Of a stretch of 64,000 bases of DNA, positions 53,655 to 62,667 are shown one piece after another. Both the position numbers and the translations under genes were made by a program. Below the pieces are notes generated by a model. That model was not told where the DNA came from. It worked only from the letters and a program-made list of their open reading frames with translations, and did no database searches. The DNA is taken from the NCBI GenBank assembly GCA_965197495.1, contig OZ240210.1, positions 2,976,001 to 3,040,000 on the forward strand, read 5' to 3'. Positions within the stretch are counted from its first letter, which is position 1, and the number at the start of each line of letters is the position of its first letter. This stretch comes from SMYC01 sp965197495. Lineage in GTDB: Bacteria > Acidobacteriota > Vicinamibacteria > Marinacidobacterales > SMYC01.

Positions 53655-54922
53655 GCGAAGTGTACCTCGTCGTCCCCGGATGGCAGTAGGGCGCGGATGA
53701 TTTCGTCGTCCCCAACAAAGCGGATTCGGTGATCGGGATCCCTCCACACACCGGAACGGAGCGCGATAATGGGGGTCGATGACCCAATGAAGACATATTC
53801 AAACCCCAAGTGAATCTCATGACCGTCATCCAACTCCAACTCTCCTCCCGATAGTTCTTGGTCGAGGCTTCGACTGATCGTCGAGTATTGAACGCGGTCC
53901 CATTCGAAACTGACGGTCACCGCTCCGCTCTGGGATTTGAACGCGGTCCCTAGACCATAAACGTCGGGTAGCCCGAGGGGACTCGGAGCGGAAGAAATTA
54001 GTGTGCCGTCCGGAACGATAGGCTCCAAAAACGGCCCGGTAACGTCTTGTTGAAACAGTTTAAGACTCGGCCCCTGGCGATAGAATCCTCCCACACTCCA
54101 TTGTTGGGCAACGTGCCACAGAAACCCTCCGGTGACGCCCCAGTCCCCGCCATCCGTGGTTGTTACTTCACTGGAGAGGAATCGCGCAGCCGGGAGGTAG
54201 TCGTTCTCGCCGAATGCACCGTCGGGAAGGGCCTCCTCGACAGGAACAAACACGTCGGCTTTGGTAGTGAAAACCCCATCGAAGTAAGCAAGGGCTGCGC
54301 CGAGACTGAAAGTCTCCGTCAGCCTATAGGCACCGGCAACGCTATAGGTCACCATTTCAACGTCAGTGACCGTCCGGAGATCAGCGAATCGAAACGTCCT
54401 CCCCTCCCCCGTTGAAGCAACAAGAGGGTCGGAGCCGTCTAACTCGAACGAGTCAAGGAAGAGTCCCTGGGTTTCGGTAGCGACCTCGAAATCGATGGAT
54501 TGATGTCGATAGAAAGCCAGCGACCAATTCTCCCGCGGATAAACGAAGGACACATAGGAAAGACCGAACAAAGTTTTAGAAGAGACTCCGGTTCGAAGCC
54601 CCGGTGTGTTGTCAAGGAGGTTTCCGGTGGGCCGACCCGAAATCCTTCCTCCTTCGGTGAAAGGCGTCGAGTAACTCCATAGCCGTCCCTCCACCGAAAC
54701 TTCCGGCCTCGAGAGCTGCACCAGCCCAGCAGGGTTGGCGAAGGCGGCGGTGGCATCGTCGGCCAGAGCCACAAACGCACCGCCGAAACCCAGGCTCCGT
54801 GCCCCGGGATTGGAGAAACTCAACTCGACGGTAGTGGGCGAGCCAGCTTGAGGGCGGACGCTGGCCGGGACGGACAGAATCGCCAGAAGAATGAGAAACG
54901 TTTGAAGGGTTCTCCTGTTCAT
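53655..54922 (-). pseudogene. OmpP1/FadL/PorV-like outer-membrane protein, split by IS66
   Basis: Signal peptide (RRTLQTFLILLAILSVPASV), then the family's PGARSLGFGGAFVALADDAT, AAFANPAGLVQLSRPEVSVE, and alternating beta strands to RSGVWRDPDHRIRF. Proteins of this group transport hydrophobic compounds or assist outer-membrane export. IS66 cuts it after DDEVHFA; the last 37 residues are at 50390-50500. The truncated product lacks the C-terminal Phe strand needed for membrane insertion. Confidence 0.88.
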
Positions 54923-55433
54923 GTCTCCTCAGGTACCGAAACACCGTACTCGCGTCGCCGGCGCGACAAACCGTGGCGGGGGAGCTTACCTCATTTCTGA
55001 GGCAGGAATCTTCTTGCTTAGCTGCGACAAAGACGCTACCGAGCTTGCTACTTACCTATTCTCGGGCCCGGTGGGTCACCGCATCCGGCTATGGCAACTT
55101 CCCGACCGATCTTCGTGACTTAGGCCTGGTAAACCTCTCCCATCACGCAGCTCCAATTGGATCGAGGATTTCGCAAGTACGGACGCAGCCGAGGGCCACC
55201 GACGAAATCTACTCGCTCGAATGTCGAGGTTCAACCGTACGCATGCGGGGATAAGCTTCCTCCGCCGACGGGACGTGACAGTGCCAAGACAGAGCGGTAT
55301 AACATTACGTGCAGCCGTCGGACGCCACCATCGCTTCCTCGATTGCGGGCGTCCGCAGCTGACGTGGGTTGTTAGGCGAACTTTGGCACGCTGGCGAGAC
55401 GTTGCGCCCGCGGAGGCAGCTTAAGATAGAGAC
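54923..55433. other. Intergenic region, nothing recognised
   Basis: About 510 bp. Short open frames only, none with a family motif or ribosome-binding site. A riboswitch was considered and not supported. It may be eroded coding DNA near a rearrangement. Confidence 0.5.
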
Positions 55434-55724
55434 ATGCGGTTCACCCTGCGGCGACTGCGGACGTCGAGAGAATCGAGCCTGGCGTCGGTCTGTTTACTGG
55501 CCTTTGGCATCGGCTCAGCGACGGCTACCTTCAGCGTGGCCGACGCCTATGTCATCAGGCGGATGTTTCCCGAGCAGGAGCGGGTCCTTGTGATCTGGCC
55601 AGAGCATCCGAATGGAGAGAGAAGCGAGATCTCCTATCCGGAGTTCTTCGAGTGGAAGTCCGAGCTCGAGTCTTTCTCCGAGTTCGCGGTGATGTGGTCG
55701 TCGACTCTGACCTTCGTCGTTCGC
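55434..55724 (+). pseudogene. MacB/ADOP-type ABC transporter permease, N-terminal fragment
   Basis: LASVCLLAFGIGSATATFSV ADAYVIRRMF, then PNGERSEISYPEFFEWKSEL and ESFSEFAVMW match the first helix and MacB-PCD start of permeases that are greatly expanded in Acidobacteria. After about 97 residues the sequence becomes the antisense of an RND adaptor gene. Most of the protein (some 700 residues) is missing. Confidence 0.8.
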
Positions 55725-55726
55725 GG

Positions 55727-56322
55727 CGGTCACCAAGCTGGGTCGCCTTGCCGACGACGATCTCCTTCGCCGTCACCCGTCCTGCGAACGGTGCTTTGAT
55801 TTCCGTGTAGCGGAACTCAAGCTCGGCCGTCTCGCGCCCGGCCCGGGCGAGGTCGCGGTCGAAGATTGCTTTCTCGTAATCGAACCTGGAGATGAGCTCT
55901 TGGTCAAAGGAGAGCTTGGCGCGGTTGAGCTCCGCTTCGGCTTTTTTCAGCGTGAGCACCGCTTTCTCGAGCGCGAGCTTCTTCTCTTCGTCGTCGACTT
56001 TCGCGAGGATTTGGTTTTTCTCGACGAACGTTCCCTCGCGAACCGCCACCTCGGTCACGACTCCCGACACTTTCGCTAGAACCTGGGCGGACTGCTCCGC
56101 TTCGACGGTCGATGACGTAGAAAGCGTTCGCGCAACCCAGCCCGTCGCGGCCTCTACGACTTCGACCGGCACGGCCGCCTCAGAGGCCTCCGCTGATTGG
56201 ATGATGTCCGTCGCCTCGGCGCTCGCATCCCCTTGACGGATCACGAAATAGGCGACGGCGGCCAGGAGGATAAAGGCGACGACACCTCCGGCGACAAACG
56301 AAAGCTTTCGAGATCGACTCAT
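55727..56322 (-). pseudogene. RND efflux periplasmic adaptor (HlyD/MFP), N-terminal part
   Basis: Membrane anchor SFVAGGVVAFILLAAVAYFV; lipoyl-like half EAEQSAQVLAKVSGVVTEVA and EGTFVEKNQILAKVDDEEKK; coiled-coil hairpin; second half EIKAPFAGRVTAKEIVVGKA. It stops after TQLGD, where the family continues with PLF-type barrel strands. AAGGGA site before ATG 56322. The partner RND pump and the C-terminal half are absent. Confidence 0.85.
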
Positions 56323-56436
56323 AGGTCCCTTCTAGGGATACGGACGGCGCCCTTCAGGAGTTCAAAAAAACGGCTTAATCTCCATCATACGGCAACACCG
56401 GAGCGGGCGCCTCCCGGGGAGCATCGGGGTGGAGGG

Positions 56437-56559
56437 CTACTTCTTTTTCGTCGTCCTCTTCGCGCCGGGCGCGTGGGCGATGTCGATGGCGGTGCGGGCC
56501 CACTTGCGGAGAGACGACGTTTTCGCGAGCACGGTCGTGGGGACCGAGTAGTAGGGCAT
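56437..56559 (-). other. Possible small or partial coding frame
   Basis: PYYSVPTTVLAKTSSLRKWA then RTAIDIAHAPGAKRTTKKK and TAG. It reads like a basic C-terminus and continues the frame SKQHEP upstream. It may be the tail of a deleted gene fused near the Ada fragment. Not recognised. Confidence 0.3.
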
Positions 56560-56588
56560 CGGCTCGTGCTGCTTCGAGCGCGCTTTCT

Positions 56589-56810
56589 CTAGCGAAACAG
56601 ATCGGGACGGCACCGCAAACAGGGCCGAAACCCAGCGGCACGCGCAGCAGCAGCGCTGCGGTAGAACGAGCAGTTCTGAATCTTTGGCGTGCGAGCGGGA
56701 CAGGTCGGGCGGCAAAAGATTCCCGTGCTGAGAACAGCCGTGTAGAAACGCCCGTCGAACCTCGAATCGCGCGCTTTGAGCGCCTGGTAGCACCGTTCGG
56801 TGTCATCCAT
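56589..56810 (-). pseudogene. Ada-type zinc-binding domain, fragment
   Basis: 73 residues equal to the N-terminal domain of Ada, which repairs methylphosphotriesters and activates alkylation-repair genes: ALKARDSRFDGRFYTAVLST GIFCRPTCPARTPKIQN and GFRPCLRCRPD. All four zinc cysteines (two in FCRPTCPA, two in PCLRC) are kept. The AraC-type HTH and methyltransferase parts are missing after CRPD. Confidence 0.8.
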
Positions 56811-56875
56811 GCGCCTATTATGCGCGTGCCCGACCCAAAAACTAGCCGTTTTCGGACGGCGTCTTTTGTCTTTCA

Positions 56876-59419
56876 TCACTGGGAACCCACCTCCTCTGCG
56901 AGTCCGCGGTACAGCGCGCGCGCTTCGTCGAACTGGGCGTAGACGTGATCTTTCTCTTTCTGCGAGCGCCAGCCGGGCCAGGCATCGGCCATGTCTTGCA
57001 GCTTGTCGATCCATGAAAGCGAATATTCGGCGGCTGCGCGGCTGCGAACGGGCGCGCCGCCAACCGTCACCCAGATCGGATTCGTGAAGCCTTGAGCCCA
57101 ACGCGCGTCGAGCGGCGAGCGCTCGTTCGGAGCGCCATCGGCGCGCAAGTGATACCAGCCGCTCTTCGTGACGGTCGCGGACTTCTCGAATGTCGCGGCC
57201 ATCCGATCCTCTTCGAGCGGAATCTCCTCGACGACCTCTCCATTGAAGATAACCCGGACGCTCGAAAGCGGCGTGATGGAGCGGACCCGCGCCGCGAGCG
57301 TGACCGGGCCGCCGCCCGGGGGAAGCTCGATGGTCTCGCCGGGAAGGGCGCCGTTCGCGGTGAGCTCCACGAGCGGACCCGTCGATACGAAAGCGCGTCC
57401 TTCACGAAGACCAGCAAACCACGCTTCCATGTCGAGGCCCCGAGCTCCCGTGTAGACATAAGTGCGCACCGAGCCGACGAGTTTGCTGAGGTGTAAATTG
57501 CTGATCGAGTCCTCGCCACCGACGGCTGTCACCGCGAGCCCGTTGTTCCACGCCGCATAGACGGGATAAAAACCCGCTTCGCCCGCATTCGACCACTCGA
57601 CCGCATCGGTCGTGCCGAGCGCGGCGTCGACCATGAAGCCTTTGGCACCGCCAAGGGTTCCTTCGAGCGGGTCCGAATCGCCGGAGAACGCGTGCACGTA
57701 GCCGACGGTGGCACCTTGCTGGCGCGCTTTGCGGAACATGTCGGTGTTGCTCGGATAGAGACTCTCGATCGCGGTGCCTTCATAGCCCGTCGTGAAAGGC
57801 GAGATGAGATGGTCCTTCATCCCGAACATGAAAACGTGGCCGTAAAATGGCGGCCGATATTCCTGCCCGACGACGAGCAAACGTTCGGGTGTCGAGAGAG
57901 GATGCGGGCCGCCGCCCTTCACGAAGAATTGATAGTCGAGAATGCGGTTGTCCTTGTTCGCGATTTGCTCGTTGACGATGTCCTGGTCCTCAGCCTCGGA
58001 CATCATCATCAAGTTCTCGAGCGTGTTGTGAAGGTTCCCCGCATAGTTCATGTGCACGTGCGTCGAGCCGGAATACCAGCCCTTTCCCGCCATGTCCGTC
58101 AAGCGCTCGAGATCGACCGTGAGCGTCGTCACCTCTCCGGCTTCCACGTCGACCTCGACGACCTTCGGCCAGAATTCGAAGCCTTTTACGACCGAGAGGC
58201 TCGTGATCCCGACCGGAAGCTGCATGGTGAACTGGCCGGCAGCGTGGAACATCGGATCGCCCATGCCGCTCGTGCGCGCATAAGCATCGGCGGGCGCATA
58301 GAACTTGCCGTCCGAAGCCGTCAGATGGATGCGCGTTCCCGTGACTTCGCCCGTATGGCCGTCGCGCGTCGCGACCGACAAGATCCCCATCGGGCGCTTC
58401 CACCGACGATCGGTGATGTGCACCGTCTTGCGCTCGCCGCCATAGGTCTCGAGAAGCGCTAGCTGAGGCAAGCCCTCCTCGTTCGAGATATAAACAATCC
58501 ACTCGCCGTCTGGAGACCATCGCGGATGAAACGCGTCGTGACTGAAAAACGTCATCTTGTAGGGCTCGCCTCCGACGGTGGGCTGCACGTAGAGATTCGT
58601 GAACTGATCGGCGGTCCCTCCTGTTGACGAATAGATGAAGCGCTTACCATCGATGGACACATCCGGCTGCGCGCGATAGAGAGTCTGCTCTCTCAGAACG
58701 GTCTGCGCTTCTTCGATCCCGCTCGGCGCGACCGGTACCCGCACCACATTCCCGGAACCGAGAGGCACGTCGCGGTTCGTGACGATCAATAGCTCGCGAC
58801 CGTCGGTGAGCCAGGACGGGCTGATATGCATGTCCCACTCGCCGAAATAGAGACGGTCGTTCCCGTAATTGTTGTCTTCGCTGAGCGCTATCGGCTCGCC
58901 CGTAAAGCGTCCATTCGCAATCGAGCGCACGTAGACATTGAAATAGCCGTTCGGCTGGGTCGAGACATAGGCGACGCGGGTGCCGTCCGGTGAAAAGACA
59001 GGATCGGTATAGATGAACGCGTCGTCGGTCAGGCGATGGGACTCGCCGCTCTCGACGTTCAAGATCTCGAGCTGGATGGTCTTCCCGCCATCGTCCGCGG
59101 TGTAAAGGATCCACCTAGCGTCGGGCGACCAGTCGGGCGACGAGTGATACTTCTCGTTATAGGTCAGCTCGTGGGCGACGCCGGTCGCGGGATCCACTTT
59201 CCAGATCGAGCCGCTCATGGCGACCGCGATCCACTTGCCGTCGGGAGACCAGTCAGGGGCCCAGGGCGTCGAGCTCGGCGCCGGCGGGAAGTAGAAATTG
59301 TGCATGTAGTTTCCGCCATGCTTCGACGACGGGTAGGCGCCCGTAGGCTGCGCGGGAGCCGGAAGACTAGCGGCGAGCGACACGAGGAAGGTGGTGAGCG
59401 CGAGGGCGGTTCTTTTCAT
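56876..59419 (-). CDS. Secreted TolB-like propeller fused to CehA/McbA-type metallohydrolase
   Basis: An 847-aa exported protein (signal peptide KRTALALTTFLVSLAASLPAP). Residues ~45-370: repeated WSPDG/FSPDGTRVAY propeller blades (PDWSPDGKWIAVA, DPVFSPDGTRVAYVSTQ, PRWSPDGEWIVYIS). Residues ~450-720: PHP-like domain of the CehA/McbA family (GWYSGSTHVHMNYAGN with paired His, GATVGYVHAFSGDSDPLEG, VTAVGGEDSISN). The C-terminal part is beta-sandwich-like. It probably hydrolyses an ester or phosphoester outside the cell; the substrate is unknown. Intact and long; GC as in the core genome. Confidence 0.88.
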   Translation of the reverse strand: MKRTALALTTFLVSLAASLPAPAQPTGAYPSSKHGGNYMHNFYFPPAPSSTPWAPDWSPDGKWIAVAMSGSIWKVDPATGVAHELTYNEKYHSSPDWSPDARWILYTADDGGKTIQLEILNVESGESHRLTDDAFIYTDPVFSPDGTRVAYVSTQPNGYFNVYVRSIANGRFTGEPIALSEDNNYGNDRLYFGEWDMHISPSWLTDGRELLIVTNRDVPLGSGNVVRVPVAPSGIEEAQTVLREQTLYRAQPDVSIDGKRFIYSSTGGTADQFTNLYVQPTVGGEPYKMTFFSHDAFHPRWSPDGEWIVYISNEEGLPQLALLETYGGERKTVHITDRRWKRPMGILSVATRDGHTGEVTGTRIHLTASDGKFYAPADAYARTSGMGDPMFHAAGQFTMQLPVGITSLSVVKGFEFWPKVVEVDVEAGEVTTLTVDLERLTDMAGKGWYSGSTHVHMNYAGNLHNTLENLMMMSEAEDQDIVNEQIANKDNRILDYQFFVKGGGPHPLSTPERLLVVGQEYRPPFYGHVFMFGMKDHLISPFTTGYEGTAIESLYPSNTDMFRKARQQGATVGYVHAFSGDSDPLEGTLGGAKGFMVDAALGTTDAVEWSNAGEAGFYPVYAAWNNGLAVTAVGGEDSISNLHLSKLVGSVRTYVYTGARGLDMEAWFAGLREGRAFVSTGPLVELTANGALPGETIELPPGGGPVTLAARVRSITPLSSVRVIFNGEVVEEIPLEEDRMAATFEKSATVTKSGWYHLRADGAPNERSPLDARWAQGFTNPIWVTVGGAPVRSRAAAEYSLSWIDKLQDMADAWPGWRSQKEKDHVYAQFDEARALYRGLAEEVGSQ

Positions 59420-59494
59420 CGGAAAGCCCCTTTCGTAGGACGCCTTTATGGCACAACTCGCGCCGGCAAGTCGAGAAAAACGAAGGAGCGGAGC

Positions 59495-59962
59495 TCAGCT
59501 CAGAAGGGAGTCCCAGGACGGAGCGAGCTCGTCGAAACAGCGCCGCGGGTCGACCAAGCCCCAGATGTCGTCGAGAAGGCTGCGGCGCGCGCGGCCGCTT
59601 TCGATGAGGTGGAACGCTTTCTCGGCCCGCATGCGGAGCTTCTCGTGACACCTCAGAAGGTCGTCGTTGAGTGCTCTGGCCTCGGCGAGCTTCTCGCTCA
59701 AGCCCCCCAATCGGATCGCGCGCTCGAGCCGCTTTCGAAGCTCGAGAGCCGCCTCGGCGGCCGGCTCATAGCTGCTTCGAATCCTCTCCAAGTCTTTGCG
59801 CGAGAGGCCGCTTTGGAGCTCGTAGAGGGCCGCGGCCGCGACTTTCTCGGACGTCGCAGCTTCGCGGTGGAGAGCTGTCACGTCGTCCGGCACCTTGTCG
59901 CAAGCGCCCAGAAGGACGAGCCCACAGCCGAGGACGAGCTGTTTATAATGATGTAGACGCAT
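59495..59962 (-). CDS. Small lipoprotein, helical
   Basis: A 155-aa lipoprotein: signal peptide KQLVLGCGLVLLGAC with lipobox LLGAC. The mature part is almost all alpha-helical and charged (EAALELRKRLERAIRLGGLS, LLRCHEKLRMRAEKAFHLIE). No family recognised. About 75 bp upstream of the hydrolase start in the same direction, so possibly cotranscribed with it. Confidence 0.72.
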   Translation of the reverse strand: MRLHHYKQLVLGCGLVLLGACDKVPDDVTALHREAATSEKVAAAALYELQSGLSRKDLERIRSSYEPAAEAALELRKRLERAIRLGGLSEKLAEARALNDDLLRCHEKLRMRAEKAFHLIESGRARRSLLDDIWGLVDPRRCFDELAPSWDSLLS

Positions 59963-60061
59963 CTAAAACCAGAGTAAGGACCCAATCCGCCGGAGTCAAT
60001 CTCTCTTGTGGACCTGGCGCATCCACGCAGACACCGGACACCGGAAACCGGAAACCGACCC

Positions 60062-61045
60062 GTGACCAAGCCCATCTCATCGGAAAAGTACCTTCGCGGT
60101 GCCGGGCTCGCGTTGAAGGCCGGCGAGAAAGGCGAAGCCGCGGAGTTCTTTCTAAAGGGCGGTGAGTTCGAGACGGCCGCGCTCTTGTTCGAAAAGCTGG
60201 AGCAGCATGGCCGGGCAGCCGTTGCCTACGCGAAGGCTGGTCAGCCGCTCGACGCAGCCTCGGCGTGGGAGCGCGCCGGCGAGTACAGTCGCGCGGCCGA
60301 GATCTATGCCGAGGCGGGCAACATCCCTGAAGCCGCGAGAGCCTTTGCGTGCGCGGGCGAGTCGATCCGGGCCGCCGAGCTCTTTGCCCAAACGGGACGT
60401 TTTCTCGACGCCGCGAAAGCCGCATCCGAAGCGAACTCCGAGAAAACGATGATCACCTACCTTCAAAAAGTGACGCCGAACGACCCGGACTACCGCGAGG
60501 CGGCCCTCGTGCTCGCGCGGGCTCTGACCCGGCGCGGATGGAGCGCGCTTGCCATCGAAACGATCGAACGCGTCCTCGGTAAAGAGCCGGTGCGAGAGGA
60601 AGCCCTCGAGCTCTGGTACGAGCTCGCCCGAGCTCACGAGGAGCACGGCGAGCTCGTCGAAGGCGAAAGCTACGCGCGGATGCTGCAGCGAAAAGGCCGT
60701 CTCGACCTCGCCGAGGTGATGCACTTTCTCGTCTCCGTCTGCCAGGGTCTCGACCACGCCCACCGCCGCGGCGTCATCCACAGGGACATCAAGCCGTCCA
60801 ACATCCTTCTCACGGTCGAAGACCGCGTGAAGATCGTCGACTTCGGCCTCGCGCAAAGCGCCCGGGCTTCGCAAGCGCGAGCGTTCATTCTCGGGCGGGA
60901 TTTCGTGATCCCGGAAGACGTGAAGGCGATAGCAGTTCCCGTGCTCGCGCATCGTCTCGCGCTCGACACCAAGGCCAAATATTCGGGCACCCAGAAAGAA
61001 GACGTCGTCCGCGAGATTTTGGACGCGACGCCAGTCGGAGTGTGA
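60062..61045 (+). CDS. In-frame chimera: TPR - kinase catalytic loop - MoxR lid
   Basis: A 327-aa open frame made of three different families. Residues 1-~205: TPR-like repeats (AAEFFLKGGEFETAALLFEK, AGEYSRAAEIYAEAGNIPEA). Residues ~208-265: a piece of Ser/Thr kinase C-lobe, with GVIHRDIKPSNILL (HRD at 240-242) and VKIVDFGLA (DFG at 260), but no glycine loop or catalytic Lys. Residues ~268-327: the C-terminal lid of a MoxR AAA ATPase (RAFILGRDFVIPEDVKAIAV PVLAHRLAL). Deletions that happened to keep the frame are the simplest explanation. GTG 60062 (TKPISSEKYL) is preferred; GTG 60008 is possible. The DUF58 gene follows after three bases. Confidence 0.75.
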   Translation: MTKPISSEKYLRGAGLALKAGEKGEAAEFFLKGGEFETAALLFEKLEQHGRAAVAYAKAGQPLDAASAWERAGEYSRAAEIYAEAGNIPEAARAFACAGESIRAAELFAQTGRFLDAAKAASEANSEKTMITYLQKVTPNDPDYREAALVLARALTRRGWSALAIETIERVLGKEPVREEALELWYELARAHEEHGELVEGESYARMLQRKGRLDLAEVMHFLVSVCQGLDHAHRRGVIHRDIKPSNILLTVEDRVKIVDFGLAQSARASQARAFILGRDFVIPEDVKAIAVPVLAHRLALDTKAKYSGTQKEDVVREILDATPVGV

Positions 61046-61048
61046 ACC

Positions 61049-61471
61049 GTGCGGCGGCCTTTCCCTTTCATCCGCTCGCTCTTCGAGCAATATCGCGAGC
61101 GGCTAACGCCTCGGGGGCGGTATCTTCTGTGGCTGACGGCGGCGCTCGCGATGATGGGTTTGGACACCCGCGGGAGCCAGGTGTTCAAGGTCTTTGCCGT
61201 CTCCGCGGCGATCCTCGTTGTCGCGGCGTTGTTCGCGCTCGCGCGCCCTCCTCGGGTCGAGTTCTCTTGCAGGCTGCCGCTGCGCATGACCGCGGGACAA
61301 AGCCTCGAGATCCCGATGCGCGTGAGCGCGACGGCCAAGGGCCTGCTCCGTCCTCTTCTCGTTTCGTTCCCGCGTCCTCGAAGGTGGGGTAGCAACGTTT
61401 CCGTCGAGCCGCGCCAATCGATCGTAGTTTCCGGGGAAGCGTTCGAGCGAGACGTTCGCCCCAAGTCCTAA
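61049..61471 (+). pseudogene. DUF58-family protein, N-terminal part
   Basis: 140 residues: PFIRSLFEQYRERLTPRGRY, two hydrophobic helices (LLWLTAALAMMGL, VFAVSAAILVVAALFALARP) and the ARPPRVEFSCRLPLRMTAGQ strand typical of DUF58 proteins that work with MoxR ATPases. The usual vWA-like C-terminal half is missing; the frame ends at VRPKS. With the upstream chimera this is a collapsed TPR-kinase-moxR-DUF58 operon. Confidence 0.75.
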
Positions 61472-61520
61472 CTTCGGATAGACTGGCCTTCTCCATCCGG
61501 GAGGAAAAGGAGGCCTTGCT

Positions 61521-62030
61521 ATGTGCGCTCCCCCGAAACGCGTTCTCCCGAGAGTGGCACTCGTTCTCGCGCTCGCCACGGCGCCGGTGGCCGGTCAAAC
61601 AAAAGACGCCGCGGCGCGCGACCTCGTTCTTGGCACTTGGATTCTGGATGTGGAGGCGTCGAGCTACTCCCCGGGTCCCGCCCCCAAGAGCCAAAGGCGT
61701 ATCTACGAGGCTGCTCCCGAAGGCATCAAGACGACGATCACGGGCATCGACGCCAATTGTCGCGAATGGTCGGCCGAGTATGTCGCCGACTATGACAGCT
61801 TGGAATATCCCATCAGCGGCACCCGTGCGCAGGTGAGCGCGATTGCGCTCAAGCGGATCAACGCGCACACCGCGGAGGCCGTGTTGAAACACGCTCAGAA
61901 AGTCATTGGAACGGCCCGGCGGGTCGTCGCCGAAGACGGCCAGACGATGACGATTAGCTATGAAGGAAAGGGGCCGAAAGGCGAGGACGTCCGTATCACC
62001 GCGGTTTTCGAAAGAGCGGATGATTCCTGA
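61521..62030 (+). CDS. Secreted protein of unknown function
   Basis: 169 aa with a signal peptide (PRVALVLALATAPVAGQ). The mature part starts LVLGTWILDVEASSYSPGPA, then RRIYEAAPEGIKTTITGIDA and DGQTMTISYEGKG, a lipocalin-like pattern frequent in secreted acidobacterial proteins (recognition only). GGAGG precedes the start. Function unknown. Confidence 0.75.
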   Translation: MCAPPKRVLPRVALVLALATAPVAGQTKDAAARDLVLGTWILDVEASSYSPGPAPKSQRRIYEAAPEGIKTTITGIDANCREWSAEYVADYDSLEYPISGTRAQVSAIALKRINAHTAEAVLKHAQKVIGTARRVVAEDGQTMTISYEGKGPKGEDVRITAVFERADDS

Positions 62031-62070
62031 GGAACTTCGCGACGCTTCTATGCGTGCGTCGTGACGGAAA

Positions 62071-62170
62071 TTGATTGACTGATTGACTGATTGACTGATT
62101 GACTGATTGACTGATTGACTGATTGACTGATTGACTGACTGATTGATTGATTGATTGATTGATTGATGAC
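62071..62170. repeat. Microsatellite: GATTGACT x8, GACT, GATT x6
   Basis: Eight perfect 8-bp units GATTGACT (62073-62136), then GACT, then six GATT units. It lies in the gap before the CBS-domain gene. Slippage would change the spacing upstream of that gene by 4 or 8 bp. Confidence 0.95.
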
Positions 62171-62223
62171 TGGCGCGGTGCGTCTGTCGCCCGCGCGTGG
62201 CACCGCCGCCAGGGAGTTGAGCG

Positions 62224-62658
62224 ATGAGTGTTTCGCGTGTCTGTCGTAAACCCGCCATCTCCGTTCCCCCGGACGCGTCCGTCCAACGAGCACTCGAGGT
62301 GATGACCGCGGAGAAGATTGGTGCGGTTGTCGTGCTCGAGGACGAAAAGGCGGCCGGTATCTTCACGCGCCGTGACGCGATCGAGCGCGTCGTGCTGAAG
62401 GGGCTGTCTCCTGGGTCGACGAGCATCGCGTCGGTCATGACGGCGCCAGTCGAGGTCATGTCTCAGGACATGGAGCTCCCCGATGCGATGAAGGTCATGG
62501 CGAGCCGACCCTTCAATCACATCCCGATCGTCGACAACGATGAGAAAGTGGTCGGCCTCGCCACGACCAAGCCCTTGATGAAGCAGACTATCGAGAGGCT
62601 CTCGGACGAGCTGGGATCTCTCGAAGCCTTCTTCACTGCCGACGGCATCGGCGGTTGA
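62224..62658 (+). CDS. CBS-domain-pair protein
   Basis: A 144-aa protein made of two CBS domains (SVPPDASVQRALEVMTAEKI with GAVVVLEDEKAAGIFTRRDA, and VMSQDMELPDAMKVMASRPF with NHIPIVDNDEKVVGLATTKP). Such stand-alone pairs bind adenine nucleotides and regulate partners; the partner is unknown. ATG with an AGGGAG site ten bases upstream. The microsatellite sits 50 bp before the start. Confidence 0.88.
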   Translation: MSVSRVCRKPAISVPPDASVQRALEVMTAEKIGAVVVLEDEKAAGIFTRRDAIERVVLKGLSPGSTSIASVMTAPVEVMSQDMELPDAMKVMASRPFNHIPIVDNDEKVVGLATTKPLMKQTIERLSDELGSLEAFFTADGIGG

Positions 62659-62667
62659 GAAAAGCCA

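Noticed and set aside
54923..55433. Possible riboswitch upstream of the outer-membrane protein gene
   Set aside because: Some GGTGACCC/ACCGGG pieces looked suggestive of a cyclic di-GMP or cobalamin aptamer, but the conserved cores are not present on either strand.
60030..60062. Tandem ACACCGGAAACCGG units before the chimeric gene as an operator
   Set aside because: A short simple-sequence run without a palindrome or clear relation to a promoter.
62071..62170. CRISPR-like repeat array
   Set aside because: The units are contiguous 8-bp and 4-bp repeats without spacers, so it is a microsatellite.
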